Below are positions 52,147 to 61,388 of a DNA stretch of 64,000 bases, piece after piece. A program made the translations under genes and the position numbers. How positions within the stretch are numbered: position 1 is the first letter of the stretch; every line of letters begins with the position of its first letter. The notes under the pieces are model-generated. The model was not told where the DNA came from. It worked only from the letters and a program-made list of their open reading frames with translations, and made no database searches. The stretch is from Clostridia bacterium (GTDB lineage: Bacteria > Bacillota > Clostridia > Oscillospirales > Acutalibacteraceae), in assembly GCA_017397845.1 (NCBI GenBank), contig JAFQHU010000003.1, forward strand, positions 1 to 64,000, written 5' to 3'.

Positions 52147-53559
52147 ATGGAAACTTTAAAATACATAAAGGGAAAAATCGGTTACGGCATAGGTGCTGTA
52201 GGTCTTGACCTGAGCTACGGTATGTTTTATTCTTTTCTCGCTAAATATCTTACTGACGTTTTAGGACTCGGTGCGTCTTTTCTTCTCATTCTTACGGCTG
52301 TAGCGAGAATATGGGACGGTGTAAATGACCCGATGATGGGTACAATCGTCGATAATACGCACACTAAAATGGGTAAATACAGACCTTGGATTCTCAGAGG
52401 CTCCGTATGTAATGCATTGGTTCTTGTTCTTTTATTCAGCAACCCCTTCGGGCTTAAGGGAGCAGCACTTTGTGCTTATGTGGCTGTTGCATATATTGCG
52501 TGGGGTATGACAAATACGATGGCTGACATTCCTTATTGGTCGATGGTTCCGTCATTCACAAGTGATCCGAAAGAACGCAATCTTGTTTCTACCATAGCAC
52601 GTACCTTCTCAGGTTTAGGTCAGGGTATCGTCTCCATCGGCGCCCCTCTTCTTATGACCGCCGTCAGCGTTACGACTTCTCTCGATGAAGCGGGAAATGC
52701 TGTTAAGGTTCATGATGCACGCAGCTACCTCGTTTGTGCAATCGTATGTGCCGTTTGCCTTATTTTCTTCTCTTCCGTTTCTGTTGCTTCGACAAAGGAA
52801 ACCGTTGCACCTAAGGCACCCGAAAAATTCTCCTTCAAGAGAACCTTTGAAATTATTAAATCTAATGATCAGCTTTTGGTATTTATGCTGTTTGCCATGA
52901 TTTCAAATGCAGGTTGGTATCTGACCTCCGGTGTTGCAACATATTATTTCGATGTTGTTGTCGGTGATCCGAACAAACAGTCAACCTTCTCTCTGTTCCA
53001 GGGTGCAGGCTCTGTTCTCGGACTTCTTTTCCACCCGATTATTACCAAAATATTCTCAAAACGCAGAGCTTATCAGTTCTCACTGGTTTTTGCAGGCTTG
53101 GGTTATGTGGGCATTTCCGTCGGTGCTTTCACGGGCGTATTTATGCTTATGAATATTTCTTACTTTATCTGTGCGGTCGGAATGGCATCAATGTTTATTT
53201 CTCAGACCATATTCCTTGCTGATGTTGTTGACTACGGCGAAGTAAAAATGGGCTTCAGAGCTGAATCAATCACTTTCTCTATGAAAGGATTCCTTCAGAA
53301 GATGGCTTACACATTCCAAACGGTTATTCTTTTCGGCTCTCTTGGCATTTCAAATTATAACGGAGAGCTTCATAACCAAAATCCCGCCAGTGCGAAAACA
53401 GCAATTACGCTTATGCTTTCGGTAATACCTGCTGTTCTTTTCTTTGTTTCTCTTATCGTATTCTCTACCAAATTCAAGCTTCACGGAAAATATATGGATG
53501 AAATTACTGCTGTGGTTTCCGAAAACAGAGCTAAAAGAGAAGCCGCTCAGGGTGAATAA
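52147..53559 (+). CDS. GPH-family sugar:cation symporter (MFS)
   Basis: A 470-residue carrier with about twelve helices. VARIWDGVNDPMMGTIVDN (about 51-69) is the GPH motif, followed by KMGKYRPWIL. DVVDYGEVKMGFRAESITFS in the second half matches the cation/sugar region. It is a paralogue of the carrier at 41698. It stands alone between its own promoter and a strong terminator, with no glycosidase beside it, so the substrate cannot be guessed. Confidence 0.85.
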   Translation: METLKYIKGKIGYGIGAVGLDLSYGMFYSFLAKYLTDVLGLGASFLLILTAVARIWDGVNDPMMGTIVDNTHTKMGKYRPWILRGSVCNALVLVLLFSNPFGLKGAALCAYVAVAYIAWGMTNTMADIPYWSMVPSFTSDPKERNLVSTIARTFSGLGQGIVSIGAPLLMTAVSVTTSLDEAGNAVKVHDARSYLVCAIVCAVCLIFFSSVSVASTKETVAPKAPEKFSFKRTFEIIKSNDQLLVFMLFAMISNAGWYLTSGVATYYFDVVVGDPNKQSTFSLFQGAGSVLGLLFHPIITKIFSKRRAYQFSLVFAGLGYVGISVGAFTGVFMLMNISYFICAVGMASMFISQTIFLADVVDYGEVKMGFRAESITFSMKGFLQKMAYTFQTVILFGSLGISNYNGELHNQNPASAKTAITLMLSVIPAVLFFVSLIVFSTKFKLHGKYMDEITAVVSENRAKREAAQGE

Positions 53560-53576
53560 AATTTTTAAAGCTTATA

Positions 53577-53622
53577 AACGGGCTGTAAAAAACTAATCGT
53601 TTTTTACAGCCCGTTTTTTTTG
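53577..53622 (+). terminator. Strong terminator after the second GPH gene
   Basis: A perfect 17-bp stem (AACGGGCTGTAAAAAAC with its complement) around a TAATC loop, followed by a T-run. Confidence 0.93.
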
Positions 53623-53643
53623 TTGACAGGAAAATACAAAACG

Positions 53644-53746
53644 TATAAACTTCGCCAAAATAAGGATGTATCCTTGTTTTGCCTTCTGCGTTTTTTTCAC
53701 CGTATACTTTTTATCGACATAATAATCGGTGCTTTTGCCATATAAT
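53644..53746 (+). promoter_or_regulatory. Candidate Spo0A-controlled region of spoIIGA-sigE
   Basis: TTCGCCA at 53651-53657 is the reverse complement of TGGCGAA and fits the 0A box TGNCGAA. ATCGACA at 53713-53719 is one base off the reverse of TGTCGAA. TATAAT at 53741-53746 lies 21 bases after TCGACA, an overlong spacing like that of the Bacillus spoIIG promoter. TTGACA at 53623 and TATAAA at 53644 could be another start point. All of this is by eye. Confidence 0.4.
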
Positions 53747-53761
53747 AGACAGGGTGATGTG

Positions 53762-54649
53762 ATGAATCAGACGATATATGTTGATGTATTGGTTATAATA
53801 AATATTTATATAAATTACGGCCTTTTACTGTTGACTTGTTTTTGCGGGAAATTTACGGCTGAAAGAATGAAGATACTGTTGTCTTCATTATTCGGAGGCA
53901 TATATTCACTTGTTATTCTTGTCCCGTATGTAAACGATTGGCTTGTTTCAATTTCGCGAATTCCTGCGCTGCTTGTAATGACTTTGACAGCCTTCGGTTA
54001 CGGCGGCAAAAGAGCTTTTATCAAAAAGATGCTTACATTTATTTTTGTTAATCTTCTTTTTGGGGGAGCGATGTTTATTCTTTGGTTTCTTGTTTGTCCT
54101 GAAAATATGTATTATAACAGCGGTGTTGTTTATTTTGACATAGATGCCTTTACGCTTGTGGTTTTTACAATATGTGCTTACGCGGTCATAAAGATAATCA
54201 TATTTTTTACGGGAAACAAGGTTCCGGACAGTTGTATATATAACGTATATATTTATATTTCGGGCGAAAAGTTTTCATGTAAAGCTTTTTACGATTCCGG
54301 AAACTGTCTTTATGACCCGTTCAGCGGTGAAGCAGTAACTATCGTAAATGTCGATATTCTCAAAGGAATCATAAGTGAAGATATCTTTGAAAGCTTTGAA
54401 AAGTGCAGCGACAGATTAAAAGTGAAACTTATTCCCGTATCGACTGTTTCGGGAAACGGACTTCTTCCGTCATTCAGGGCGGACAAAATGCAAATTAAGG
54501 GAATCGACTGTGATATAACAATCGAAAAGCCTATAATAGCTGTATATTCCGAAAAGATACACGGCGGTGAATACGGTGCGATATTGCATTCATTTATTTT
54601 CGAAAACATAAAGAAAGAAAACGGTGATAATCATGTTTTACATACTTAA
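53762..54649 (+). CDS. spoIIGA: Sigma-E processing peptidase SpoIIGA
   Basis: A 295-residue membrane aspartic protease that activates pro-SigE in the mother cell. The start [22 protein letters not shown] is typical. Five hydrophobic helices (about 1-160) are followed by a soluble protease half with [20 protein letters not shown] (about 177-196, DSGN active site). ATG 53762 has AGGGTGAT upstream; the longer frame from 53729 would include the -10 region. Its end overlaps the sigE start by 17 bases, so the two are coupled. Confidence 0.92.
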   Translation: MNQTIYVDVLVIINIYINYGLLLLTCFCGKFTAERMKILLSSLFGGIYSLVILVPYVNDWLVSISRIPALLVMTLTAFGYGGKRAFIKKMLTFIFVNLLFGGAMFILWFLVCPENMYYNSGVVYFDIDAFTLVVFTICAYAVIKIIIFFTGNKVPDSCIYNVYIYISGEKFSCKAFYDSGNCLYDPFSGEAVTIVNVDILKGIISEDIFESFEKCSDRLKVKLIPVSTVSGNGLLPSFRADKMQIKGIDCDITIEKPIIAVYSEKIHGGEYGAILHSFIFENIKKENGDNHVLHT

Positions 54650-55343
54650 AAGGATTATTGAGCAAATCAAAAAAATTTTTTCCGGAAGAAATTGCGAAAG
54701 CTATTACATAAACGGCTCTGAAAATCTTCCGGCACCGCTTACCAAAGAGCGCGAAGAAGAGATACTCAGCGAGTTTATGAATAAGGATTACTCACATAAA
54801 GAGCTGTTGATAACCCATAATCTCAGATTGGTCGTGTATATTGCTCGGAAATTTGAAAACACGGGAATTAATATTGAAGATCTGGTTTCGATAGGAACGA
54901 TTGGTCTTATAAAAGCCGTGAATACTTTTTCTCCGGGAAAAAAGATTAAACTTGCCACCTATGCTTCAAGGTGCATTGAAAATGAAATTTTAATGTATTT
55001 GCGCAAAACGGCAAATCTGAAAAATGAGATGTCTATTGACGAGCCTCTTAATGTTGATTGGGACGGTAACGAATTACTTTTGTCCGATGTACTCGGCAGC
55101 GACAATGATGAGGTTAACCGGAATATCGAAATTGAGGACGAAAAAAATCAGCTTTTAAAAATAGTTTCATCTCTCGAAGAAAGAGAGAGATTAATAATGA
55201 CCATGAGATTCGGTCTTTTCGGTTCGAAAGAGTATACTCAAAAGGAGGTCGCCGACCTGCTTGGAATTTCGCAAAGCTACATATCAAGATTGGAAAAGAG
55301 AATTATAGAAAAAATCAAGGTTCAATTGATAAAAGATCTCTGA
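54633..55343 (+). CDS. sigE: RNA polymerase sigma-E factor, mother-cell sporulation sigma
   Basis: A 236-residue sigma-70-type factor. The basic pro-sequence (about 1-25) leads to [23 protein letters not shown], close to the processing site of Bacillus pro-SigE. Region 2 has [33 protein letters not shown] (about 68-100) and region 4 has [20 protein letters not shown] (about 205-224). The start at ATG 54633 lies inside spoIIGA. sigG, which often follows in Clostridia, is not present behind it. Confidence 0.95.
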   Translation: MFYILKRIIEQIKKIFSGRNCESYYINGSENLPAPLTKEREEEILSEFMNKDYSHKELLITHNLRLVVYIARKFENTGINIEDLVSIGTIGLIKAVNTFSPGKKIKLATYASRCIENEILMYLRKTANLKNEMSIDEPLNVDWDGNELLLSDVLGSDNDEVNRNIEIEDEKNQLLKIVSSLEERERLIMTMRFGLFGSKEYTQKEVADLLGISQSYISRLEKRIIEKIKVQLIKDL

Positions 55344-55347
55344 TTTA

Positions 55348-55375
55348 TTGACAAAATATAATAAAATGATATAAA
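55348..55375 (+). promoter_or_regulatory. Promoter of the PfkB kinase gene
   Basis: TTGACA at 55348-55353, 16 bases, TATAAA at 55370-55375, directly behind sigE. Confidence 0.65.
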
Positions 55376-55402
55376 ATGTTAAAAAAAACAGGAGGTAGGA
55401 AT

Positions 55403-56317
55403 ATGAGCTTTGCGGCAGGATACGGAAAAACAAACGTAGATTTACTTTTTGAAAATATGCCCCGACTTCCGCAGGAGGGCGAAGAAATTTTTACTGACGG
55501 GTTCTCTCTCTGTATCGGCGGGGGTGTGCCCGGAACGATGATAACTTTGGGCAGACTTGGCGTTGAATGTAAAACGGTTACGGAGCTATCCGATGATATG
55601 TTTTCTCGGTTTGCCTTGGATGAATTCAGAAAAGCGGGAGTTGAGCCGGTGAATGTTTTTCACGGCAATAAGGTTGCGGTGAATATCACTGCTGCGGCTA
55701 TAACGAAAAACGACCGTACCTTTTGGTCTTACGGAAATACGGAAAATTCGGCGAAGGAAGATGAAATTTATTCGGCTCTCAGGGGAGCAAAGGCAGTCGC
55801 CATGCATGAAAGCTATACGGAGGTTTACCGGAGGCTCAAAGAAGAGGGGACGACCGTTATTCTTGATACGGGCTTTATTGAGGGTATGTCACTTGAAAGC
55901 TTCAGAGACAGATTGCTTATCGCGGATTATTATCTGCCTAACCGAAAAGAGGCTTCTCTTATTACGGGAGAAAGTGATCCGAAAAAAGCCGCTGCGGTAT
56001 TGAGAGAATATCTTCAAACTCCGATTGTTAAGCTGGATAAGGACGGTTGTCTTATTTACCATAATGACAGCTACATTTATGTTAAAAGCATCGATGAATT
56101 TATTCATGTTGATTCTACCGGAGCCGGTGATGCATTTTTTGCAGGCTTCATGTTTGGGATAATGAATGAAGAGCCTATCGAAAGATGTGTTCTTTTCGGT
56201 AATATCACGGGCGGTAAATGCGTTACGGCTGTCGGCTGTACCACAGCGTATGTAACCAAAGAAGAATTATATGCTTATGCAGAAAAATATAAGGATAATG
56301 TGATTTATAATTATTAA
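55403..56317 (+). CDS. PfkB-family carbohydrate kinase
   Basis: A 304-residue ribokinase-like enzyme. GYGKTNVDLLFENMPRLPQEGEE (about 5-27) and GGGVPGTMITLGRLG (about 38-52) form the sugar site. DSTGAGDAFFAGFMFG (about 235-250) is the PfkB signature with the catalytic Asp and anion hole. The sugar cannot be told (fructose, ribose, a nucleoside and 2-keto-3-deoxygluconate are all possible). GGAGG sits well before ATG 55403. Confidence 0.85.
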   Translation: MSFAAGYGKTNVDLLFENMPRLPQEGEEIFTDGFSLCIGGGVPGTMITLGRLGVECKTVTELSDDMFSRFALDEFRKAGVEPVNVFHGNKVAVNITAAAITKNDRTFWSYGNTENSAKEDEIYSALRGAKAVAMHESYTEVYRRLKEEGTTVILDTGFIEGMSLESFRDRLLIADYYLPNRKEASLITGESDPKKAAAVLREYLQTPIVKLDKDGCLIYHNDSYIYVKSIDEFIHVDSTGAGDAFFAGFMFGIMNEEPIERCVLFGNITGGKCVTAVGCTTAYVTKEELYAYAEKYKDNVIYNY

Positions 56318-56331
56318 CTGTTATAATATTA

Positions 56332-56372
56332 AAGGGTTTCTTTCAGTGGCTTGTAAACTGAAAGAAACCCTT
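56332..56372. terminator. Bidirectional hairpin between the PfkB and phosphoesterase genes
   Basis: AAGGGTTTCTTTCAGT (56332-56347) and its perfect complement at 56357-56372 make a 16-bp stem between convergent genes. T-runs are weak on both sides. Confidence 0.75.
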
Positions 56373-56413
56373 AATTTATATACTTTGTGCTACGGGAGGA
56401 GCTTTGTGGAGTT

Positions 56414-57526
56414 TTATTTGAGGATTTTTTTGCCGAAGATACATGCTGCAGCCGTTATTCCTATGACGACTCCGGCTTTTTTTGCAATCTTTATTGCCTC
56501 GTCAAGAGATGATGGCATATGTGTAAAGATGAATTCTTTGACAGGCTTTGAAGGCTTATACACACAAAGCTGTTCCATTGTTACGGTATAGCTTTTGTAG
56601 CTTCTGATGTTATTTTCGTAAAGAGTATAAATTCTGACACCGCGTTTTGAGCCGGGACCGTAGGTGTTGAAGCCTGCACCCTGACAGTATCCGAGGTCGA
56701 TGCCGTCTTTGTTTTTTATAAAGCTGTTTATATGGTCATGACCTGCAAAAAGACCTATTACGTCGCCTTTTTCTTTCAAAGCATCAAATTCACCGGTGTT
56801 TATTTCGGGTACGGCAGGTGATTCGTGCATAAATCCGCCGTTTGCCATTGTTTCGCTGTCAAGCTTCCAAAAGGTGTTTTTTCTGCTTTTAAAAGCTTCT
56901 ACTGCACCTTTTTCTTTTTTTGCACATTTTATGAGAATATCATAAAATTCGGGTACAGGTATGTGCTGAAAAACAAAAGAGGGAAGGTAGTTGCCTGTTT
57001 TGTTCCTTAATCTTTCTCTTTCGTTTCTGTACCATTCTATCTGTTCTTTCTTTACGGGAGAATATGCACCGTCCGGCTCTTTTTTATTGGAGTCGATGAG
57101 GTAAATATTGAAAATTTCTTTTTCTTTGGCTGAATCAAATATCTGCAGAGAATAGGTACCTTTATCGCTACTGCTTCTCGGTGTACCGAATCTCGAACAT
57201 GAATAAGAAGCATATATTTCAATTTGTGAGGCTTTATCTAAAGGTCCGTCATCATCGTGATTACCGAAGGTTATACAGAAGGGAATATTTCTTTCTTCGA
57301 TGGGTGTGATAAAAGCGTTGATTACTTCTCTGATTTTTCTCTCTCCGTCTTTAAAATAACATGAAGAGTATGCTTGTATCTGATCACCGGTCAATACCAC
57401 GAGATCGGGCTTTTCTTTTTCGAGAGAAAGAGTTATTAATTTTATCGTATCGGGATTTACGGGATAATCCTCCTGTATATCCGCTATCTGCATTATTTTA
57501 AAAGTGCCGTTATTGAAATGTAACAT
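56414..57526 (-). CDS. Metallophosphoesterase with a C-terminal membrane helix
   Basis: A 370-residue calcineurin-like phosphoesterase. Motifs in order: QIADIQEDY (about 13), LTGDQI (about 45), FGNHDDDGPLD (about 85-95), FQHIPVPEF (about 180) and FAGHDHINSF (about 252). The N-terminus has no signal. The last 20 residues (GVVIGITAAACIFGKK) are a hydrophobic tail anchor, so the catalytic domain should face the cytosol. Its own promoter lies just upstream. The substrate is unknown. Confidence 0.82.
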   Translation of the reverse strand: MLHFNNGTFKIMQIADIQEDYPVNPDTIKLITLSLEKEKPDLVVLTGDQIQAYSSCYFKDGERKIREVINAFITPIEERNIPFCITFGNHDDDGPLDKASQIEIYASYSCSRFGTPRSSSDKGTYSLQIFDSAKEKEIFNIYLIDSNKKEPDGAYSPVKKEQIEWYRNERERLRNKTGNYLPSFVFQHIPVPEFYDILIKCAKKEKGAVEAFKSRKNTFWKLDSETMANGGFMHESPAVPEINTGEFDALKEKGDVIGLFAGHDHINSFIKNKDGIDLGYCQGAGFNTYGPGSKRGVRIYTLYENNIRSYKSYTVTMEQLCVYKPSKPVKEFIFTHMPSSLDEAIKIAKKAGVVIGITAAACIFGKKILK

Positions 57527-57556
57527 TTATTATGTCTCCTCAAAATTATTGTAAAC

Positions 57557-57585
57557 AGTATAACTCTTTTTGTCTTAAAGGTCAA
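57557..57585 (-). promoter_or_regulatory. Promoter of the second metallophosphoesterase (minus strand)
   Basis: Read on the minus strand, TTGACC (57580-57585), 17 bases, TATACT (57557-57562). Confidence 0.65.
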
Positions 57586-57650
57586 TACGGCACAGGTAAC
57601 AACAGATTATTATGGTTCATATAATAAAATGATAAAGGGAGGTAATTACT

Positions 57651-57881
57651 TTGATTTATACCTATATAAAGTTTGAAAGTCAGACTCAGGGTGAAAAAGC
57701 AAAAAGTCTGCTTATTAAAAACAATATAAAATCGCATTTGAGAAGAAATCCGAATCCTGACCGCAAACAGGGGTGTAATTTTGCCCTGTTTGTTGACGGA
57801 AATATATGGAAGGCGTACGAAATAATTACTGTTTCAGGGATAAAAAGCTCAGGGGTAGAAACCTACCGTGAGAGATTATGA
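57651..57881 (+). CDS. DUF3343 small protein
   Basis: A 76-residue protein starting at TTG, with GGAGG eight bases upstream. It has the DUF3343 pattern: an opening beta strand (YTYIKFESQTQGEKAKSLL), RRNPNPDRKQGCNFALFVDG with one Cys, and a short C-terminal strand. DUF3343 genes commonly lie next to cysteine desulfurase-like genes, and a sulfur- or selenium-carrier role has been suggested for the family. Here its stop overlaps the next start by four bases. A lone -10-like TATAAT is at 57620. Confidence 0.75.
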   Translation: MIYTYIKFESQTQGEKAKSLLIKNNIKSHLRRNPNPDRKQGCNFALFVDGNIWKAYEIITVSGIKSSGVETYRERL

Positions 57882-59029
57882 TATATCTTGATAACGGTGC
57901 CACTTCCTTTCCGAAGCCTGCGTCGGTAACGGAAAGTGTGAGAAATGCCATGCGCTATTCCGGCGGAAGTCCGGGCAGAGGCGGACATAAAAACACGCTG
58001 AAAGCAGGAGAGACTGTTTTTAAAACGAGAGAATTGCTCGGTGAAATGTTTTCATGTGAAAGTGAAGGTGTTATTTTTACCGACAACTGCACTACGGCTA
58101 TTAATATGGCTGTTAAGGGTGTGTGCCGCAAAGGTGACATAATTTTGACGTCAACCTTAGAGCACAATTCTGTTCTCAGACCGTTGGTAAAGTTGGAGGA
58201 AAAGGGGATAATATCTTTTGAAACAGTGAGGATAAATCCGCTGAACGATGACGATACTGTAAATAATTTCCGCAAAGCCATGAGTAAAAATGTGCGTGCT
58301 GTGGTTTGCACCTTTGCCTCAAATGTTTTCGGTACCGTGTTACCTATACAAAGAATCGGAAGGCTTTGCAAAGAGCAGGGAGTAATTTTTATTGTAGACG
58401 GAGCTCAGGCGGCAGGAGCATTGAGCATTGATATGAAAAGAATGAATATCGATATACTGTGTCTTCCCGGTCATAAAGGACTTTACGGTCCCATGGGAAC
58501 CGGGCTTATGCTTTTATCGGGCAGAGTGATGCCTGAAGAGCTTACTCAGGGCGGAACAGGCAGCTTTTCAATGGAGAAGGAGCAGCCGTTGGTAATTCCG
58601 GACAGATATGAAAGCGGGACACTTAATTATCCCGGTATAGCGGGCTTATGTTCGGGCGTCGAGTTTATACGTGCATGCGGAGGGGAAAAGACGATACATC
58701 AGTGGGAGACGGAGCTTGTAAAAGTTCTCGAAAATGATTTGTCGGTTATAAAAGGAGTAAAGCTGTTTCCACACATGAAATCGTCTGTGTGCGCACCGAT
58801 ATTATCATTTAATATCGGACACCGCCACAGTGAGGAGGTTTCCGCTCTTCTTGATAAACATAATTTTGCGGTAAGGGCAGGATACCACTGTGCAAGACTT
58901 GCTCACGAAAACTACGGAACCGCCGAAAAAGGATGTGTGAGGGTAACTCCGGGTTTTTTCAACAGCAAAAAAGATATAAAAAACTTTGTTTTTTGCTGTA
59001 ATAAAATTGCATTGGGTAAAAAAATGTGA
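57878..59029 (+). CDS. Cysteine desulfurase-family class V aminotransferase
   Basis: A 383-residue PLP enzyme. YLDNGATSFPKPASV begins it. VDGAQAAGALSIDMKRMNIDILCLPGHKGLYGP (about 165-198) contains the PLP Lys in HKG, and VRAGYHCARLAHE (about 330-342) contains the candidate persulfide Cys. It belongs to the NifS-like subgroup that is paired with DUF3343 rather than with an IscU scaffold. ATGA overlap with DUF3343. The sulfur acceptor is not known. Confidence 0.85.
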   Translation: MIYLDNGATSFPKPASVTESVRNAMRYSGGSPGRGGHKNTLKAGETVFKTRELLGEMFSCESEGVIFTDNCTTAINMAVKGVCRKGDIILTSTLEHNSVLRPLVKLEEKGIISFETVRINPLNDDDTVNNFRKAMSKNVRAVVCTFASNVFGTVLPIQRIGRLCKEQGVIFIVDGAQAAGALSIDMKRMNIDILCLPGHKGLYGPMGTGLMLLSGRVMPEELTQGGTGSFSMEKEQPLVIPDRYESGTLNYPGIAGLCSGVEFIRACGGEKTIHQWETELVKVLENDLSVIKGVKLFPHMKSSVCAPILSFNIGHRHSEEVSALLDKHNFAVRAGYHCARLAHENYGTAEKGCVRVTPGFFNSKKDIKNFVFCCNKIALGKKM

Positions 59030-59035
59030 TATAAT
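59007..59035 (+). promoter_or_regulatory. Promoter of cdaA-cdaR
   Basis: TTGCAT at 59007-59012, 17 bases, TATAAT at 59030-59035 preceded by TG at the extended -10 position. It lies in the last codons of the desulfurase-like gene. Confidence 0.68.
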
Positions 59036-59073
59036 TATCGTGAAAAATATGTGTTGTTTTTCCGGAGGATATT

Positions 59074-59931
59074 ATGTTGCATTTTATTGAAGAGTTTTTT
59101 GATGGTGCTGTTAAGCTGTTGCGGTCTGTTGTCTGGTACGATGTGGTCGATATATTGTTTGTCGCAGTAGCTTTTTACTATGTTATAAAATTATTAAGGC
59201 AGACGAGAGCATTTCATCTTGTTAAGGGTATTGTTCTTATGGGTCTTATTTATTTCGTCGTGTCTTCGCTCAATATGAGTGCAAGCAGCTATTTATTCAA
59301 ACAGCTTTTCAGTAATATTGTTATAGTCATGCTTCTTCTTTTCCAACCGGAGTTGCGTCATGCCATCGAAAGTTTCGGCAGAGGAGATTTCAAAAAATTA
59401 TCGCTGTTCGGATCTAAAAACGGCGGATTTTATGAAGAAGAAAGCGAAAATGTCGCTCAGGATATATCAAAAGCAATTTCAAATATGAGAGACAGCAGAA
59501 CAGGTGCTCTTATCGTTGTTGAAGGCAAAACTCCTCTCGGTGAAATAATTGCCACAGGCTGTAATGTGGATGCAGCGGTAAGCTCTATGATAATAGAAAA
59601 TATCTTTTTCCCGAAATCACCGCTACACGACGGAGCTGTTATAATACGTGACAACCGTGTGTATGCGGCGGGGTGCATATTGCCTCTCACTCAAAACGAG
59701 GTAAGTGCCGAGCTCGGCACACGGCACAGAGCCGCAATCGGTATGAGCGAGCACAGCGATGCGCTTGTGATTGTCGTATCAGAGGAGACAGGTGATGTTT
59801 CCGTTGCTAATGCAGGTACTCTCGAAAGAAATATTTCTGTAGGAGAAGTGCATGAGGCAATCAGTACATTCCTTAAAAGCGACGGTACGGAAAACGGCAA
59901 AGGCTTTAATTTTCTTCGGAGGAAAAAATAA
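59074..59931 (+). CDS. cdaA: Diadenylate cyclase CdaA
   Basis: A 285-residue membrane enzyme that makes c-di-AMP from two ATP. Three N-terminal helices (about 20-95) are followed by the DAC domain with SPLHDGAVII (DGA, about 185-194) and ELGTRHRAAIGMSEHSDALVIVVSEETG (RHR, about 212-240). GGAGG precedes the ATG. cdaR starts in the stop codon (TAATG), the conserved pair. Confidence 0.95.
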   Translation: MLHFIEEFFDGAVKLLRSVVWYDVVDILFVAVAFYYVIKLLRQTRAFHLVKGIVLMGLIYFVVSSLNMSASSYLFKQLFSNIVIVMLLLFQPELRHAIESFGRGDFKKLSLFGSKNGGFYEEESENVAQDISKAISNMRDSRTGALIVVEGKTPLGEIIATGCNVDAAVSSMIIENIFFPKSPLHDGAVIIRDNRVYAAGCILPLTQNEVSAELGTRHRAAIGMSEHSDALVIVVSEETGDVSVANAGTLERNISVGEVHEAISTFLKSDGTENGKGFNFLRRKK

Positions 59932-61256
59932 TGAGTAAAAACAACAAAAGCATTATTGAAAAAATCATATATAACAATAAGCTGCTGATGGTTTTCTGTC
60001 TCGTTATTTCGGTAATTCTTTGGGCTGCGGTTAAAATTAATTACAGTGCAGAAACCACACGGACGATCAGCGATGTTAAAATAACAATTCCGAATAACGA
60101 CGGCTCTGATCTCGTTCCCTTTGTCGGAACCGAGGATTTATATGCCGAAGTTGTTGTCAGCGGCAAAGCTTATAATATCAATTCATATGCTTTAACGAAG
60201 GATGATGTGGTTGTTGAAGCTTCGGGCGGATTTATTGATTCGGCCGGATTCAAAGTGCTTAATCTCACCGTTAAAGCATCCGAAACGGGAGATTTATCTG
60301 ATGTGGAAATTACATCTGTCACTCCGTCTACAATTTCCGTATATTATGACCGCAAAATAACACGTACCTTCGATGTTGAAGCGAAAATTACAAATGCTCT
60401 CGACAGCTTGTCTGAGGGAGAGTTTACCGTCGGACAGCCGGTTCCTTCCCTGAGTAATGTCGAAGTTACGGGACCTGCTACGGTACTTAATAAAATGACC
60501 AAGGTATATTTCGAGGGCTCCGTGATTGAGGATGAGCTTCCTTTGACCCAAGCAAAGGTTATACCGGCTGATATTTCTTATGAGCTGGAAAGTAAACGTT
60601 ACGAAAAATATCTTGTGTGTGAAAGTGTAAACGATGAATCAAATCCGGCAACGGTTACTATTCCTGTTTATGTGACAAAAAATGTACCTGCACAGGTCAA
60701 GTTCATCAATCAGCCCGCATTTTACACTGAAAATCCCCCTAAAGTTAAAATTACTCCTTCTGAATTGAATGTTACTTATAATCCCGCCGAAAGTGAAGAA
60801 TATAAATTCATTCATGTCGGCACAGTCGATTTTTGTGCCCTCGATAATGAAGTGAATATATTTGAATTCGAAATTGATGAAAAGCTTTTGAATTCGGGTA
60901 CGGACACATCCTTCGGTAATTTTAAGGTAAAAGTTGATATGTCATCGATGAGTAAAAGAGAAATTGATATTACAGGCGGTAAAGTGGTTCTTCTCAATCA
61001 GGTTGACGGTTACAGTTATTCTGTCGATACATCAGAGAGTAATCTCGACAGCGTTGTGGTCATCGGACCCGAAGAAAGCCTCAAAAAAATTACCGTTGAC
61101 GATATACAGGTCGAGATAAATGTATCGGGTCTTTTGCTTAATTCGAGAATAAAACAAATGATAGAGATTTCCAATATATCGATCGTTAATGACGAAATCG
61201 ATGATTGTTGGGTTTACGGTAAATATGATGCCGTTATCGGTGTTTCAACGGATTGA
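59931..61256 (+). CDS. cdaR: YbbR-domain regulator of diadenylate cyclase (CdaR)
   Basis: A 441-residue protein with one N-terminal membrane helix (about 17-35) and an extracytoplasmic part made of several YbbR beta domains (about 50-430), each with repeated strands such as DVEAKI/VEVTGPA. CdaR binds CdaA and modulates c-di-AMP production. One-base overlap with cdaA; often followed by glmM, which is not the case here. Confidence 0.88.
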   Translation: MSKNNKSIIEKIIYNNKLLMVFCLVISVILWAAVKINYSAETTRTISDVKITIPNNDGSDLVPFVGTEDLYAEVVVSGKAYNINSYALTKDDVVVEASGGFIDSAGFKVLNLTVKASETGDLSDVEITSVTPSTISVYYDRKITRTFDVEAKITNALDSLSEGEFTVGQPVPSLSNVEVTGPATVLNKMTKVYFEGSVIEDELPLTQAKVIPADISYELESKRYEKYLVCESVNDESNPATVTIPVYVTKNVPAQVKFINQPAFYTENPPKVKITPSELNVTYNPAESEEYKFIHVGTVDFCALDNEVNIFEFEIDEKLLNSGTDTSFGNFKVKVDMSSMSKREIDITGGKVVLLNQVDGYSYSVDTSESNLDSVVVIGPEESLKKITVDDIQVEINVSGLLLNSRIKQMIEISNISIVNDEIDDCWVYGKYDAVIGVSTD

Positions 61257-61261
61257 TTCAG

Positions 61262-61291
61262 AAAAAGGAGAGGCAAAGCTCTCCTTTTTTT
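61262..61291 (+). terminator. Terminator after cdaR
   Basis: AAAAAGGAGAG and CTCTCCTTTTT form an 11-bp stem around GCAAAG, with seven T in total. Confidence 0.9.
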
Positions 61292-61301
61292 GATTTATCT
61301 C

Positions 61302-61330
61302 TTGTTAATTTTTTAGTGTTATGTTATAAT
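61302..61330 (+). promoter_or_regulatory. Promoter of the UppP-like gene
   Basis: TTGTTA at 61302-61307, 17 bases, TATAAT at 61325-61330. Confidence 0.68.
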
Positions 61331-61388
61331 AAAATGTGATTAAAAGTTTTAAACGATTATGTTGCCTTTAAATAAACGGAGGTATAAA

